Below, piece after piece: positions 29,951 through 41,100 of a DNA stretch of 64,000 nt (its first letter is position 1; every line of letters begins with the position of its first letter). The notes beneath the pieces are model-generated. The model worked only from the letters and a program-made list of their open reading frames with translations. It was not told the origin of the DNA and did not search any database. Origin of the DNA: Polynucleobacter sp. MWH-Spelu-300-X4 (lineage in GTDB: Bacteria > Pseudomonadota > Gammaproteobacteria > Burkholderiales > Burkholderiaceae). Where the stretch lies: NCBI RefSeq assembly GCF_018687515.1, contig NZ_CP061294.1:1488001-1552000 (forward strand), in the 5' to 3' direction. The translations under genes and the position numbers were made by a program.

Positions 29951-29956
29951 TACCCC
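29927..29956. repeat. Inverted repeat enclosing the dnaK sigma-32 promoter
   Basis: On the plus strand GGGGACTTGA (29927-29936) pairs with TCAAGT-A-CCCC (29946-29956), giving ten base pairs with one bulged A and a 9-base loop. It begins 6 bases downstream of the grpE stop on the minus strand. In a grpE transcript it could fold as a hairpin, but no T-run follows. In DNA it overlaps both promoter boxes. Confidence 0.6.
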
Positions 29957-29961
29957 ATGAA

Positions 29962-30504
29962 TTACTTGGGCTGACTAACCGTCACCAATGCTGGTCTTAA
30001 AACACGGTCAGCAATCAAATATCCTTTTTGTAAGACTGTGACCACTGTATTAGCCTCTTGCTCTGCCGGCACCATGGCTATAGCCTGATGACGATGCGGA
30101 TCAAATTTTTCCCCAACAGGATTAATTTCTAGAACACGTCCTTTTTCCAAGGCGCCTATCAACTGCTTGAGGGTTAACTCAATACCTTCCTTCATCTTGG
30201 CTAAATCTTCACCACCATCTAATAAAGCGGCATTTAGGCTATCCATGACAGGCAACAAATTCTCAGCAAACCCCTCAATAGCAAACTTATGGGCTTTCGC
30301 TACTTCTTCCATAGAACGTCTGCGAGCATTTTCCACCTCAGCCTTAGCACGCAAAAACTGATCTTGATGCTCCTGAATTTGCGCCTCTAAAGCTGCAATA
30401 GTTTCCTCTGGCGTCAATGGCGCAGCAGAAGCTGCTTCAGCTGCAGGCGCTGAATCCAACTCATTGTTTTCTTTAGATTTTTCTAGATTATTTTCTTCGC
30501 TCAT
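29962..30504 (-). CDS. grpE: Nucleotide exchange factor GrpE
   Basis: GrpE releases ADP from DnaK. From the ATG at 30504 the protein has 180 residues: an acidic, Ala-rich tail, a long helix with heptad character (about 34-75, containing [12 protein letters not shown]), and the C-terminal beta domain with the [10 protein letters not shown] segment. I prefer this start to the ATG at 30519. The sigma-32 promoter predicts transcription from about 30526, which would leave the upstream ATG with only a 7-base leader, and a GGA lies 10 bases before the inner ATG. Confidence 0.95.
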   Translation of the reverse strand: MSEENNLEKSKENNELDSAPAAEAASAAPLTPEETIAALEAQIQEHQDQFLRAKAEVENARRRSMEEVAKAHKFAIEGFAENLLPVMDSLNAALLDGGEDLAKMKEGIELTLKQLIGALEKGRVLEINPVGEKFDPHRHQAIAMVPAEQEANTVVTVLQKGYLIADRVLRPALVTVSQPK

Positions 30505-30532
30505 ACGGTATTTATCCATTCAACAAATACCG

Positions 30533-30560
30533 ATATGGGGGCTAATGAAGGTATTTCAAG
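30533..30560 (-). promoter_or_regulatory. Sigma-32 heat-shock promoter of grpE
   Basis: On the minus strand the -35 box CTTGAAA (30560-30554) and the -10 box CCCCATAT (30540-30533) are 13 bases apart, a near-perfect match to the sigma-32 consensus. The promoter lies in the gap between hemH and grpE, so grpE is induced independently of hrcA-hemH. Confidence 0.9.
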
Positions 30561-30574
30561 CCCCAAACCCTAAA

Positions 30575-31666
30575 TTATTCTTTAGAGCCTAATGCTTTCG
30601 CGCGCCGCGTCCTAACATCCAATTCCTGCAAAGTATCCAACTGTGTTGGCCATTTACCCAAATGGTCAACAGCAATAGCGTCCAAACCCGCAACCCAATG
30701 GGCAGAATCATTTAAACAAGGGATATAACGATAGTCTTTACCACCTGCCGCCAAAAACTCATCCCGCACTTCCAGCGCGATCTCCTCTAGCGTTTCCAAA
30801 CAATCAGCCGGGAAACCTGGGCAAAAAACATCAACACGCTTGACATGATTTTTAGCAAAAGCTTCTATCGTAGGTGCTGTGTACGGCTTTAACCACTCAG
30901 CCTTACCAAAACGCGACTGGAACGTTACCAATGCCTGATCTGGTGTTAATCCCAAGGCCTCACGCAATAATCGCCCAGTCTTATGGCACTCGCAATGGTA
31001 AGGGTCGCCTTTATCTAAAGTCCTCTTAGGCACACCATGGAAAGAAAATACCAACTTGTCGCCTTGTGCAAAGTCTGGTCTGCCATTCAATTGCCAAGAA
31101 GCTTCTACCTGCTCTTTTAACGCTTGGATATAAGCAGGATGATCGTGATAGTGCTTCACCAACCTCAACTCTGGTTGATTACGCCAAGTCGCAAGAACTC
31201 TAAATATTTCATCGAAGGTTGAAGCAGTCGTCGTTGCAGAATATTGTGGATACAAAGGTAGCACCAATAACCTACCAACACCTGCATCACGCAGTTTCTT
31301 TAATACAGATTCCAAGCTAGGCTTGCCATACCTCATGGCCAACTCAACCATAACCTCCTTACCTTGAGACGAAAATCTTTTCTCAAGGGCGAGGGCTTGG
31401 TTTTTTGAATGGATTAAAAGTGGTGAGCCAGTCTCTTGGCCCTGCATCCAAATGCTGGCATATTTTTTAGCTGAGGCTTTTGAACGAATCGGCAAAATAA
31501 TGAGATTTAGAATGCACCACCAAATAACGCGGGGAATTTCAACCACGCGCGGATCAGATAAAAATTCTTTGAGATAGCGTCTCACAGCACTAGGCGTAGG
31601 CGCATCAGGCGTGCCCAAATTAACCAATAAAACAGCTGTGCGCTCCGACTGTTGATGAGGTGCCAT
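30575..31666 (-). CDS. hemH: Ferrochelatase
   Basis: HemH inserts Fe2+ into protoporphyrin IX, the last step of heme synthesis. The 363-residue protein has LLVNLGTPD near the start, the metal-site histidine His210 in [23 protein letters not shown] (250-262) and the acidic DCLETLEEI segment (288-296). It sits between hrcA and grpE, an order I recall from Burkholderiales. It begins 17 bases after the hrcA stop, so it is likely cotranscribed with that repressor gene. Confidence 0.97.
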   Translation of the reverse strand: MAPHQQSERTAVLLVNLGTPDAPTPSAVRRYLKEFLSDPRVVEIPRVIWWCILNLIILPIRSKASAKKYASIWMQGQETGSPLLIHSKNQALALEKRFSSQGKEVMVELAMRYGKPSLESVLKKLRDAGVGRLLVLPLYPQYSATTTASTFDEIFRVLATWRNQPELRLVKHYHDHPAYIQALKEQVEASWQLNGRPDFAQGDKLVFSFHGVPKRTLDKGDPYHCECHKTGRLLREALGLTPDQALVTFQSRFGKAEWLKPYTAPTIEAFAKNHVKRVDVFCPGFPADCLETLEEIALEVRDEFLAAGGKDYRYIPCLNDSAHWVAGLDAIAVDHLGKWPTQLDTLQELDVRTRRAKALGSKE

Positions 31667-31683
31667 AAAGGTCCTATTCCCTA

Positions 31684-32709
31684 TTATTTTTTTGAAATAT
31701 CACTACTTAAAGCGCTAGAAAGTAACTTTGCTGTTACATCGACGATCGGAATCACTCGTTCATAAGCCATTCTAGTTGGCCCAATAACACCTAAAGTTCC
31801 AACAATTTTGCCGTCAACGTTATAAGGTGCGGTAATGACTGCCATATCTTCCATGGGCACCAACTCACTCTCGCCACCAATAAATATTTGCACACCATCT
31901 GCGCGAGAAGACACATCAAGCAACTGCAGCAAGCTCGTTCTTTCTTCAAAAATTCCAAACAAGCGCTTCAACTTATCCATATCAGAAGATAAATCACCCA
32001 CACTTAACAGCCTGCGCTCACCGGAAATCACAACCCCCGCATCAGAATTTGAGGTTTCCGTGCCCGCCTTAACAGCGGCTTCCATCAAGGTAGCGATATC
32101 TGCCTTTAGCCCCCTTAATTCCTGTCGCAATCGTTCTTGTACGGCGTAAAAACTTAAACCAGCAAATTGAGCATTAAGGTAATTAGCGGCTTCCACCAAC
32201 TCGGACGGCTTGTAATCTCGATCCGTCAAAATGATTCTGTTTTGCACATCACCATCTGGCGTTACCAAAATTAATAAAATTCGTTTTTCTGACAAGCGCA
32301 AAAATTCGACCTGCCTGAATAATTCAGATCGTCTAGGCGTCAAAACCACGCCAGCAAAAGAAGATAAATTGGATAAAACTTGAGCTGCCGCTGTTACAAC
32401 CCGTTGCGGAGCATCTGCGTGAATAGCATCCTGAGCTTCGTTAGCAATCAATTGCTCAATAGGCTTAACTGAAAGCATCGTATCGACAAACAACCTATAT
32501 CCCTTAGGGGTTGGAATACGCCCAGCTGAAGTATGAGGGCTAGAAATAAACCCCATTTCCTCAAGATCCGCCATTACATTACGAATCGTAGCTGCAGATA
32601 AATCCAAACCAGAAAATCTGGAAAGCGCACGGGAGCCAACAGGCTGCCCATCAGCAATATAGTGCTCAATCAGAGTTTTAAGTAAGCTTTTTGAACGTTC
32701 ATCCATCAT
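31684..32709 (-). CDS. hrcA: Heat-inducible transcription repressor HrcA
   Basis: HrcA represses chaperone operons by binding CIRCE elements and is kept active by GroEL. The 341-residue protein has an N-terminal winged helix (about 1-75, with [17 protein letters not shown] and [11 protein letters not shown]) and the GAF-like regulatory domain. No CIRCE repeat is visible upstream of grpE, dnaK or hrcA here, so its targets (typically groESL) lie elsewhere. TACAAT lies 6 bases before the first ATG, which suggests a very short or absent leader. Confidence 0.96.
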   Translation of the reverse strand: MMDERSKSLLKTLIEHYIADGQPVGSRALSRFSGLDLSAATIRNVMADLEEMGFISSPHTSAGRIPTPKGYRLFVDTMLSVKPIEQLIANEAQDAIHADAPQRVVTAAAQVLSNLSSFAGVVLTPRRSELFRQVEFLRLSEKRILLILVTPDGDVQNRIILTDRDYKPSELVEAANYLNAQFAGLSFYAVQERLRQELRGLKADIATLMEAAVKAGTETSNSDAGVVISGERRLLSVGDLSSDMDKLKRLFGIFEERTSLLQLLDVSSRADGVQIFIGGESELVPMEDMAVITAPYNVDGKIVGTLGVIGPTRMAYERVIPIVDVTAKLLSSALSSDISKK

Positions 32710-32752
32710 TTACTAATTGTAGGGCTAATTGGGCTATGGTTTAATCAACAAC

Positions 32753-33658
32753 ATGTCAAATCTTAAGACAAAACCAGTAAAAAGCCATTTCAAGAAAATT
32801 GCCTTAGTCGGTAAATATCAAGCGGATGGCTTTGCAGAGATGCTAAATACCTTAGCAAAGGCCCTAAAGTCTTGGGGATGCGAGGTATTTGTCGAAACGG
32901 AAACTGCTCGACATACTGGTATTTCGGATATTAAAACCGTTGAAGCGCGTGACTTTAGCTCGACCGTTGATTTAGTGATTGTGCTTGGCGGTGACGGCAC
33001 CATGCTAGGTATTGCCAGACAAATCGCGGGTGAGAACATCCCTTTGATTGGCATCAACATGGGAACTTTGGGCTACATGACAGATATCCCACTTCAAGAT
33101 GCTGAATCCGTTCTAAAGGATATGATCAATGGTCAATATGAATCAGATACTCGTAATCTTCTAGAAGCGGATGTATTTCGAGATAATGAACTGATTGGCT
33201 CTGGGTTAGCGCTTAATGATGTTGTAGTCAATCGTTCCGGTATGTCAGGCATGGTCGAACTTTCAGTTCATGTGAATGATCAGTTCATGTACAACCAGCG
33301 TTCAGATGGCTTAATTATCGCAACCCCAACTGGTTCAACTGCTTACGCTATGTCCGTCGGCGGCCCCATACTCCACCCATCTGTTGAAGGCATTGTTTTG
33401 GCACCTATTGCACCGCATGCGCTATCTAACAGACCCATTGTCCTCCCCCATGATGCCCGTATCGCCGTAAAACTGGCTGGCGGCAAAGATGTTAGCGTCA
33501 ATTTTGATATGCAATCTCTTACTAATTTACAGATTGGCGATCAAATAAAAATTAAACGATCAACTAAAACAGTGACTCTTTTACATCCGTTTGGTCATAG
33601 CGATTACTTAGCCCTGCGGAAAAAGTTACACTGGAATGAATACCCGTCATCTTTCTAA
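32753..33658 (+). CDS. nadK: NAD kinase
   Basis: NadK phosphorylates NAD to NADP. From the ATG at 32753 the protein has 301 residues with the GGDG motif (79-82), NMGTLGYMTD, NDVVVNR and the TPTGSTAYAMSVGGP substrate segment. A TTG at 32729 would add eight residues and is less likely. Only 43 bases separate it from the divergent hrcA ATG. recN starts 2 bases after its stop, so nadK-recN form an operon, as in other proteobacteria. Confidence 0.97.
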   Translation: MSNLKTKPVKSHFKKIALVGKYQADGFAEMLNTLAKALKSWGCEVFVETETARHTGISDIKTVEARDFSSTVDLVIVLGGDGTMLGIARQIAGENIPLIGINMGTLGYMTDIPLQDAESVLKDMINGQYESDTRNLLEADVFRDNELIGSGLALNDVVVNRSGMSGMVELSVHVNDQFMYNQRSDGLIIATPTGSTAYAMSVGGPILHPSVEGIVLAPIAPHALSNRPIVLPHDARIAVKLAGGKDVSVNFDMQSLTNLQIGDQIKIKRSTKTVTLLHPFGHSDYLALRKKLHWNEYPSSF

Positions 33659-33660
33659 AT

Positions 33661-35328
33661 ATGCTGTGCAGTCTCTCCATTCGCGACTTCGTCATTGTCG
33701 ATGAGCTAGATATTGATCTGGAAAAAGGATTCACCGTCCTAACCGGAGAAACAGGCGCAGGCAAATCTATCTTATTAGATGCCTTATCGCTTGTTTTAGG
33801 AGAGCGCGCTGACCCTAGCCAGATTCGCGAAGGCAAACAAAAGGCTGAAATATCTGCGATTTTTTCTTTAAGCGGAAAACTTCAACAATCCATTAATACC
33901 TGGCTTGAGAATGAAGGTTTTACTGCAGAGGATGACGGATTAACGCTTATTCTTAAGCGCGTTATTGATTCAGGCGGCAGAAGTCGCTCCTTCATCAATG
34001 GCGGTACAGCAACCCTCGCACAATTAAAAGATTTAGGAGATCAGTTAGTTGATATCCACGGGCAACATGCTCATCAACTGCTTTTAAAGAGTGGAGCACA
34101 ACGCGACCTATTAGATAACCAAGCCAACTTATCAGAATTAGGCCAACAGGTAACTCAGCTATTTCATCAATGGGACGCTGCCAGAAAACAATTAGAAAAC
34201 GCTCAAAAAGCTGGCGAAAACCTGCAACGAGAACAAGAGCGATTAACGTGGCAACTTGAAGAACTAGATGCCCTAGCCCCCAAAGAAGGTGAATGGGCTG
34301 AAGTTGAAATAGAGCACGCTCGCCTAGCCAACGCAGCCAAATTGATAGAGGGCTCACAAACAGCCCTGCAATTAATTGAAACCCAAGAAGGCAATGCTGA
34401 AGAATTATTAGCTAAAGCTTTTGGCGAAATTGAAGACTTAGCCAGACTTGATAGTAATTTAGAAGACGCCAAAATTGCTATTGAATCTGCTCAAATTCAA
34501 CTTAGTGAGGCTGGGCATAGCCTCAACCGTTACTTACAAAAAATTGATGTGGACCCAGAACGGTTAGCTGAAGTTGAAGAACGTCTAAAAGCTTTACATG
34601 CTGCAGCAAAAAAATTTAAGGTTACGCCCGAAGAACTCCATCTTACTTGGCAAGACATTCAAGAAAAAGTTACAGCCATCAAAGATGCACAAGATTTGGA
34701 AGCATTAGAAAGCACTGTAAAGGCAGCCCATACCGCCTACTTAAAAGATGCCAAAGTTCTTAGCGCTCAACGCGCCAAAGCAGCCAAAGCACTAGAAATC
34801 GCCGTTACCGCAGCCATGCAAGATTTATCAATGGCTGGAGGGAAATTTGCGATAGAGCTCGTAAAACTTCCTAATGAAACCTCTCATGGCTTAGAGCAGA
34901 TTGAGTTTTTAGTAGCCGGTCATCCGGGCGTTTCACCCAAGCCTTTATCAAAAGTTGCATCTGGTGGTGAGTTAGCGCGTATCAGTTTGGCTATCAGCGT
35001 CATAACCTCTGAGCACAGTCAAGTACCCACTTTAATTTTTGATGAAGTTGATTCAGGGATTGGTGGAGCAGTTGCTGAGACTGTTGGTAAACGCTTAAAA
35101 GAACTTGGTCAAATTCATCAAGTACTTTGCGTCACACACTTAGCTCAAGTAGCCGCTCAAGGACATCAACACTGGAAAGTTGAAAAAAATAGCATTCATG
35201 GCATAACCACTTCTAGCATCACCAGCCTTAATAGAAATGATCGCGTGGAGGAAATTGCCAGAATGTTAGGTGGTGCTGAAATAACAGACACCACCAAACG
35301 CCATGCCCGCGAACTTCTCGGCAATTAA
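33661..35328 (+). CDS. recN: DNA repair protein RecN
   Basis: RecN is an SMC-like ATPase that acts early in double-strand break repair. The 555-residue protein has Walker A GETGAGKS (29-36), a long coiled-coil middle (about 150-360), the ABC signature SGGELAR (434-440) and Walker B IFDEVDSGIGG (459-469). I find no LexA-type box before nadK-recN. The gene converges on glnE with a single base between the stops. Confidence 0.97.
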   Translation: MLCSLSIRDFVIVDELDIDLEKGFTVLTGETGAGKSILLDALSLVLGERADPSQIREGKQKAEISAIFSLSGKLQQSINTWLENEGFTAEDDGLTLILKRVIDSGGRSRSFINGGTATLAQLKDLGDQLVDIHGQHAHQLLLKSGAQRDLLDNQANLSELGQQVTQLFHQWDAARKQLENAQKAGENLQREQERLTWQLEELDALAPKEGEWAEVEIEHARLANAAKLIEGSQTALQLIETQEGNAEELLAKAFGEIEDLARLDSNLEDAKIAIESAQIQLSEAGHSLNRYLQKIDVDPERLAEVEERLKALHAAAKKFKVTPEELHLTWQDIQEKVTAIKDAQDLEALESTVKAAHTAYLKDAKVLSAQRAKAAKALEIAVTAAMQDLSMAGGKFAIELVKLPNETSHGLEQIEFLVAGHPGVSPKPLSKVASGGELARISLAISVITSEHSQVPTLIFDEVDSGIGGAVAETVGKRLKELGQIHQVLCVTHLAQVAAQGHQHWKVEKNSIHGITTSSITSLNRNDRVEEIARMLGGAEITDTTKRHARELLGN

Positions 35329-35329
35329 A

Positions 35330-38128
35330 TCATTCGCTAAGCAAAACTAAACGCCATAAATCCTGGACGGCAAGTCTTGCCGACTTTAGTCGATCATCCA
35401 TCTCTTCCAATTTAATACGCGTCTTGTCAGCGCCATCTAGACGAATACGATGTTGGTATTCACGATACAAACGATACGCATCAGCTACTGCTTGCGCCAT
35501 TTGATTTGGAATCAAACCAGCTTCACCCGCATTCAATAACAAAGCAATATTGCCCCAATTACCCAATAATTTTTGATGATTATGGCTAAATTGCAAAACT
35601 AAATACTGAACAATAAATTCAATATCTACCATCCCACCACTGTCATGCTTGATATCAAATTGACCAGAATCATTGGGATGTCCATCCATTACCTTTTGGC
35701 GCATAGACAGGATCTCTTGTTTTAAGGCGACCTTATCCCGCACCTGACTTAAAACAGCATTTCTTATCTCTTCGAATTGTTGGCCAATGACTTTATCGCC
35801 CGCACAAAAACGTGCCCTCGTTAAAGCCTGATGCTCCCAAACCCATGCCGAATTATTTTCTTCTCTTAGCTGATAGCTTCTGAATGAATCAATATTGGTG
35901 ACCAATAAGCCAGCGGTTCCGTTAGGCCTTAAACGTGTGTCAATCTCAAATAAAACGCCCGCTGAAGTAGCTGTGGTTAACCAAGCAATCAAGCGCCTAG
36001 CAAACATCGCATAACGTTCGGAGGCCCCCTGATCTTCCTTGGGCGCATCGTATAAAAACACAACATCTAAATCAGATGCGTAACCCAATTCTTTACCGCC
36101 TAACTTTCCATAAGCAATGACTGCGAATTTAGGAGGCGCTGAAATATCCAGTTGATATTTCTTTGCCACGGACGGCCAAACCCTCTCTAATGCCAATCCT
36201 AAAATCAAATCTGCTAAAGCAGAAAGTCGATCACTCACCTTTTCGATAGGTAAAGGATTTTCTCTCCCAATACCAAGTTCGGCCAATAAGGTTAAAAAAG
36301 TTTCCGTGTGATGAACCTGCCTTAGAACATCCATGGCTTGATCGGAATGATCCCCTTGCTCAATAGCATCATCTAAAAGAATATTTGTTTCTGCTCTGAG
36401 TCTTTCCCAATAAACCTCAGGATGGTCCTCTGGAGAATATTGCCCCTGCCCAGTCAGCAAATCATCCAATAAGTGCGGATGCTTAATGAGATATTCAGTC
36501 CCCCACTTAGATGCAGCAATGAACTGAATTAAACGGCCTAATACATGAGGATATTCACTTAATAATGCCAAATAAGATGAGCGCCTTGACACGGACTCAA
36601 GCAAATTCATCATTCTGACTAAGACTTCGTCAGATCTCAAAGCCCCCCAATTTTTCTGCTGAATATATTCAGCAGAATTAGCCACCAATGTAATAAATCT
36701 TCTTCTAGATACATCTGTCAAAGACCGATAGCGCGCGCTACCTAACCACGCTTCCCAACGCTCCTTAACTTCCGGATGTTCATTAGACGGCGCCCAGGTG
36801 GTAATAGATTCGCCGACCTGCTCATTCTCATCATTCATTTTTTTCAAAACAAATGCATTGGCAAATAACTGAGCAACATTACCTCGATGAAAAGCTAAAG
36901 TTGTCCTGAAATTCTCCAGATTTTCATGACCCATGGCTTTAGCTAGGCGTGCTTGAGACGCATCATCACCAGGCAAATGATGAGTTTGAGCATCCTCCCA
37001 ATACTGAAGACGGTGCTCTAATTTCCTGAAGTAGTCATAAGCTTGAGTTAATTGCTTTAAATCCACCTCAGACAATAATTGGCGCTCATAAACTGCATGA
37101 AGAACTTCTAAAGTAGGTCTGATTCTCAATCCCGGATCTTGACCCCCACGCACTAACTGAAACATCTGAGCCATAAACTCAATTTCTCTAATACCGCCTC
37201 GCCCCAATTTAATATCAGCCGCTCTCTCAGGATGTGCCAAACTTCTTTTTTCAGCCTCTTGCTGAATCTGCCCATGAAGCTCACGAATAGCAGCAATGAC
37301 ACCAAAATCCAAATAACGACGATAAACAAACGGGCGCACTAAATCTTGCAGACCTTTAAATAAGCGTGGGTAGGCTGCATCTTGCTCTGGCGGGTAAATC
37401 ATTCGCCCCTTAATCCAAGCGTAACGCTCCCACTCACGGCCTTGCACACTGAAATATTCCTCCAACATACCCAAGCTGCAAACCAACGGCCCAGAATCAC
37501 CATTGGGCCTTAAACGCATATCTACACGAAAAACAAAACCCTCAGCAGTTAACTCAGATAGCAAAGATATTAGTTTTTTACCTAAGCGGGTATACCACTC
37601 ATGATGGGAAATGCTTTTAGTGCCGCCTTGGGTATCGCCCTCATCTTCATAAACAAACACCAAATCAATGTCGGAAGAGACGTTTAACTCACGGCCTCCC
37701 AACTTCCCCATTCCAACAACCATCAGCGGCACATAAGTTCCATCTGCGGATAAAGGCTCACCCACCAGTGGCTTCATATCAATGCGTAAAGCCTCAATAG
37801 ATATCGCAATGGCCTTTTCTGCAAATAAACTAATCCCCTCGGTGACCTCCTTAAGATCAGCTAGCTCATTTAAATCTCTATAAGCGGTCAACAACATAAA
37901 ACGCTGACGGGCCAAACGTAATTGGGAAGAAAAAGCTTCTAGATTAATAGGCTGCTGAGATAGCAATGCTTGAGCCTCAGACAAAATATCGTCGATAACC
38001 CGCTCGTCAATGGGGGCTACCACCCTGCCGGCCAGGTCAGCAAGCCAGCTCGGCTGAGCGTTTAACCAGCGATTAGCATATGAAGAATGCTCACGAAGCG
38101 CCAAAAAACCACTATCATTAATTGTCAT
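35330..38128 (-). CDS. glnE: Bifunctional glutamine synthetase adenylyltransferase/deadenylyltransferase
   Basis: GlnE adjusts glutamine synthetase activity by adding or removing AMP, under control of PII. The 932-residue protein has two nucleotidyltransferase domains: the N-terminal deadenylylase with GKLGGRELNVSSDIDLVF (141-158) and the C-terminal adenylylase with GKLGGKELGYASDLDVVF (674-691). Length is normal (E. coli 946). It diverges from yhdP with 52 bases between the starts, a neighbourhood also known in other betaproteobacteria. Confidence 0.97.
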   Translation of the reverse strand: MTINDSGFLALREHSSYANRWLNAQPSWLADLAGRVVAPIDERVIDDILSEAQALLSQQPINLEAFSSQLRLARQRFMLLTAYRDLNELADLKEVTEGISLFAEKAIAISIEALRIDMKPLVGEPLSADGTYVPLMVVGMGKLGGRELNVSSDIDLVFVYEDEGDTQGGTKSISHHEWYTRLGKKLISLLSELTAEGFVFRVDMRLRPNGDSGPLVCSLGMLEEYFSVQGREWERYAWIKGRMIYPPEQDAAYPRLFKGLQDLVRPFVYRRYLDFGVIAAIRELHGQIQQEAEKRSLAHPERAADIKLGRGGIREIEFMAQMFQLVRGGQDPGLRIRPTLEVLHAVYERQLLSEVDLKQLTQAYDYFRKLEHRLQYWEDAQTHHLPGDDASQARLAKAMGHENLENFRTTLAFHRGNVAQLFANAFVLKKMNDENEQVGESITTWAPSNEHPEVKERWEAWLGSARYRSLTDVSRRRFITLVANSAEYIQQKNWGALRSDEVLVRMMNLLESVSRRSSYLALLSEYPHVLGRLIQFIAASKWGTEYLIKHPHLLDDLLTGQGQYSPEDHPEVYWERLRAETNILLDDAIEQGDHSDQAMDVLRQVHHTETFLTLLAELGIGRENPLPIEKVSDRLSALADLILGLALERVWPSVAKKYQLDISAPPKFAVIAYGKLGGKELGYASDLDVVFLYDAPKEDQGASERYAMFARRLIAWLTTATSAGVLFEIDTRLRPNGTAGLLVTNIDSFRSYQLREENNSAWVWEHQALTRARFCAGDKVIGQQFEEIRNAVLSQVRDKVALKQEILSMRQKVMDGHPNDSGQFDIKHDSGGMVDIEFIVQYLVLQFSHNHQKLLGNWGNIALLLNAGEAGLIPNQMAQAVADAYRLYREYQHRIRLDGADKTRIKLEEMDDRLKSARLAVQDLWRLVLLSE

Positions 38129-38180
38129 AATATCTATGTTATAGCTATCAATACCTGCTTGGCTATCGCATAATTACAAA

Positions 38181-41100
38181 ATGTCTTGGTCACAAATTTC
38201 CACCGCCATTAACACCCTGCTTCAGCTTAAAGAAAAAGCAGAACAATGGCCCTCTTGGAAAAAGAAGCTAAAGTGGCTGACCGTCCTATTTTTCAGCATT
38301 TTTCTAATAACCCATCTAACGGTTAGATTCATCATTTGGCCTAAAGTTGAAGAAAATAAGACCTACTTTGAGCAGGCCTTAAGTAAAAACATTGGTGCTC
38401 AGGTAAAAATTGGCGAAATTAAGACGAATTGGTCTGTGCTATGGCCAGCATTTAGCATCAAACAAATCTCCATTGTTGATAAACAACATCCACAACAAGA
38501 GCTATTAAATATTCCCGAAGTTACTGGAAGATTGTCATGGGAAAGTATTTGGCATTTAAAACCTTTCTTTCACAACCTAAAATTTGATAACGCTCGTATT
38601 GAAATAAAAAGAGGGCAAGACGGAAATTGGGATATTGCTGGCATTAAATTATCAAAAGATTCAGCAGGCTTTACGTTCGGCAATTGGCTTTTTGACCAAG
38701 ATAACGTCAATATCACTAACGCCAAAATTATATGGCTTGATCAATTCAAGCAAACAACTTCCCACACCATCACCGTTAATAGCCTGCAACTCAATAACTC
38801 TTGGTTTAGTCATGAAATTCAATTAGCTATCGATAGCCCTTGGCATGAAAAAACCGCCAATATTCAAGCAAAATTTAGGCATGGATTTTTAAGTGATACC
38901 GGGAATTGGGAAAATTGGAGCGGTAAATTAGCATGGGACATCCAAGGGATTGATCTAAAAAAAGTAAATCAAATCTTTGATACTTCAATCAAAATTATTG
39001 ATGGCCAAATCACCGTGACAGGTGATGCCTATTTAAATAATGGCATCCTTGATGGTGGCCAAACTATCTTACAAGGCCATAATCTTCATTTTGATTGGGA
39101 GCGCTTTAATAAACCACTCAAAATTGAATTTATTGAAAGTCGCCTAGAGCAAAATACACAAGGCAGCACTATGACATTAAGCGCGCCGCTCCTGAAATGG
39201 CGCGTCAATAATCAATCATCCCTACAAGAATTAAATGATTTAAGTCTTTATTGGAAAATTGCTCCGAATATTGAATCCGTAAAAAGTGTTGGCATTAAAG
39301 CCGCACACATCGATATTGAATTATTTGAACAATTAGCAAAACAATTTCCATTACCCAAAGATTTAAATGACTTCATCAAACAATACCAAGCTGCAGGTGA
39401 GTTGCAAGATCTAGATGCCAACTGGAACGCTGATACTTTTAAATTACCTTTCAATTTAGAAATTCCTGGATTCCATCAGTCACACTACAAGCTATCCCTT
39501 AAATTCAACCGTTTATTCCTAACACCTTATAAAGCTAATGAATTAGCTGTTGCTAACTTAAAGGGCGAGTTAACTGCGTCTGAACTAGGTGGAGAAGTTA
39601 AATTAGATAGCAATGCCTCAGTCATCACGCTGCCCAAAATGCTAGAGAATGATCTTCTAGAATTAAATCAAGCCAAAGGCTCAATTAAGTGGCAAAAAAC
39701 TAATGGCGCTTGGTCTTATGAGTTAAGCAATATACATCTTGATAACTCTGATGCATCCGTAGACTTTGATGCTGCTTACAGCCCTCAACACGGAGCAAGC
39801 TCTGAAAAAATAAAAGTCAAAGGCAATATCAAAAGGGCCAAAGTGGCTGGCATTACGCGCTACTTCCCCATCGCCATGTCACCAGACGCAAGAAAATATA
39901 TTAGGCAATCATTACTAGATGGCCAAATTAATGATGGCTCTATTCATATTGAAGGCGATCCCGAGAAAATTCCATTCAATACGAAACATCCAGGAATTTT
40001 TAACTTGGAACTCCCTATTGAAAACGCCAATTATTTGCCCGCGAAAGAAATATCTAAGACAGGCGGCACATGGTCAGCATTTTCTCGCGTTAAAGGTGTC
40101 GTTATATTTAAAGGACCCCGCCTTGAGCTCGACATCAAAGAAGCAAGCTATGAAAGTGTTCAACTCAAAAAAATAAAGGGGCATGTCGATAATATCGTCA
40201 GCAAAAATGCGACACTCATCATCGACGGGCAAGCGGAAGGTCTTGCTAAAGATTTGCTGTACTACTACGCAAGCAGTCCCTCCGGGAAAAAAGTTACTGA
40301 TAGCTGGGACAAAATCAAGGCCGAGGGTAACGCGCAACTTAACCTTAAGTTAGAAATTCCTTTTGAAGATGTAAGCAATTCAAAAATTCAAGGCGAGATC
40401 GAATTAAATAAAAACACCATCAACATCAACAATCAAATTGATGTGAAAGATATAACAGGGCAGATTCTTTTCTCAGAAGAAAAAATCATCGCTAAAAACT
40501 TAAAAGCTCAGGCTCTAGGTGGCACCATATCCATCAATGCCCCTGCTCAGTTGCCATGGCATTCTCAAAATGAAATGCGCGTCACTGGAAGTGCAAAAAT
40601 TGACGCTCTTAGCGAATTACTGAACGACGGCAATAAAGATAGTCTTAATACAAGCCTTTTAAAACAATTTGAGGGGCAATTTAAGTATGACGGCAAACTA
40701 TCTATTACAAACAATGGTTACAAATTAAACCTAGGGCTGCAATTAAATGAATTGAGCTCACAATTACCAGCGCCACTCAATAAGAAATTAGGCACAGCTA
40801 TGAGTGGTCAACTCTTAGCTGAGAATATCTCTGTCAATGGAAAAACTGAGCATCTCGCTACACTAAGAATTGAAAAATTACTTGAAGCTAAATTTGCATT
40901 TAAAAATAGTTATCCAACCCGGATTAGCTTAGGCATTAACTCACCAGCCACCCTCCCAATGCAAGGCTTCTCATCAACCATTGTTTTAGACAAGCTAGAC
41001 CTTGAAGCTTGGCAGAATTGGGGCGATAAACATTTGCCAGACTCCCCCACTAGCAATTCCCCAAAATCAGGTGGCATTCAACTAAATACTCTTTCAGCAT

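Noticed and set aside
32710..32752. CIRCE element for autoregulation of hrcA, or a LexA box for nadK-recN
   Set aside because: Neither TTAGCACTC/GAGTGCTAA nor a CTGT-N8-ACAG pattern is present in this 43-base gap.
33995..34357. 120-codon open frame on the minus strand within recN
   Set aside because: It is a shadow of the recN coiled-coil coding sequence: low complexity, no start signal, no recognisable domain.
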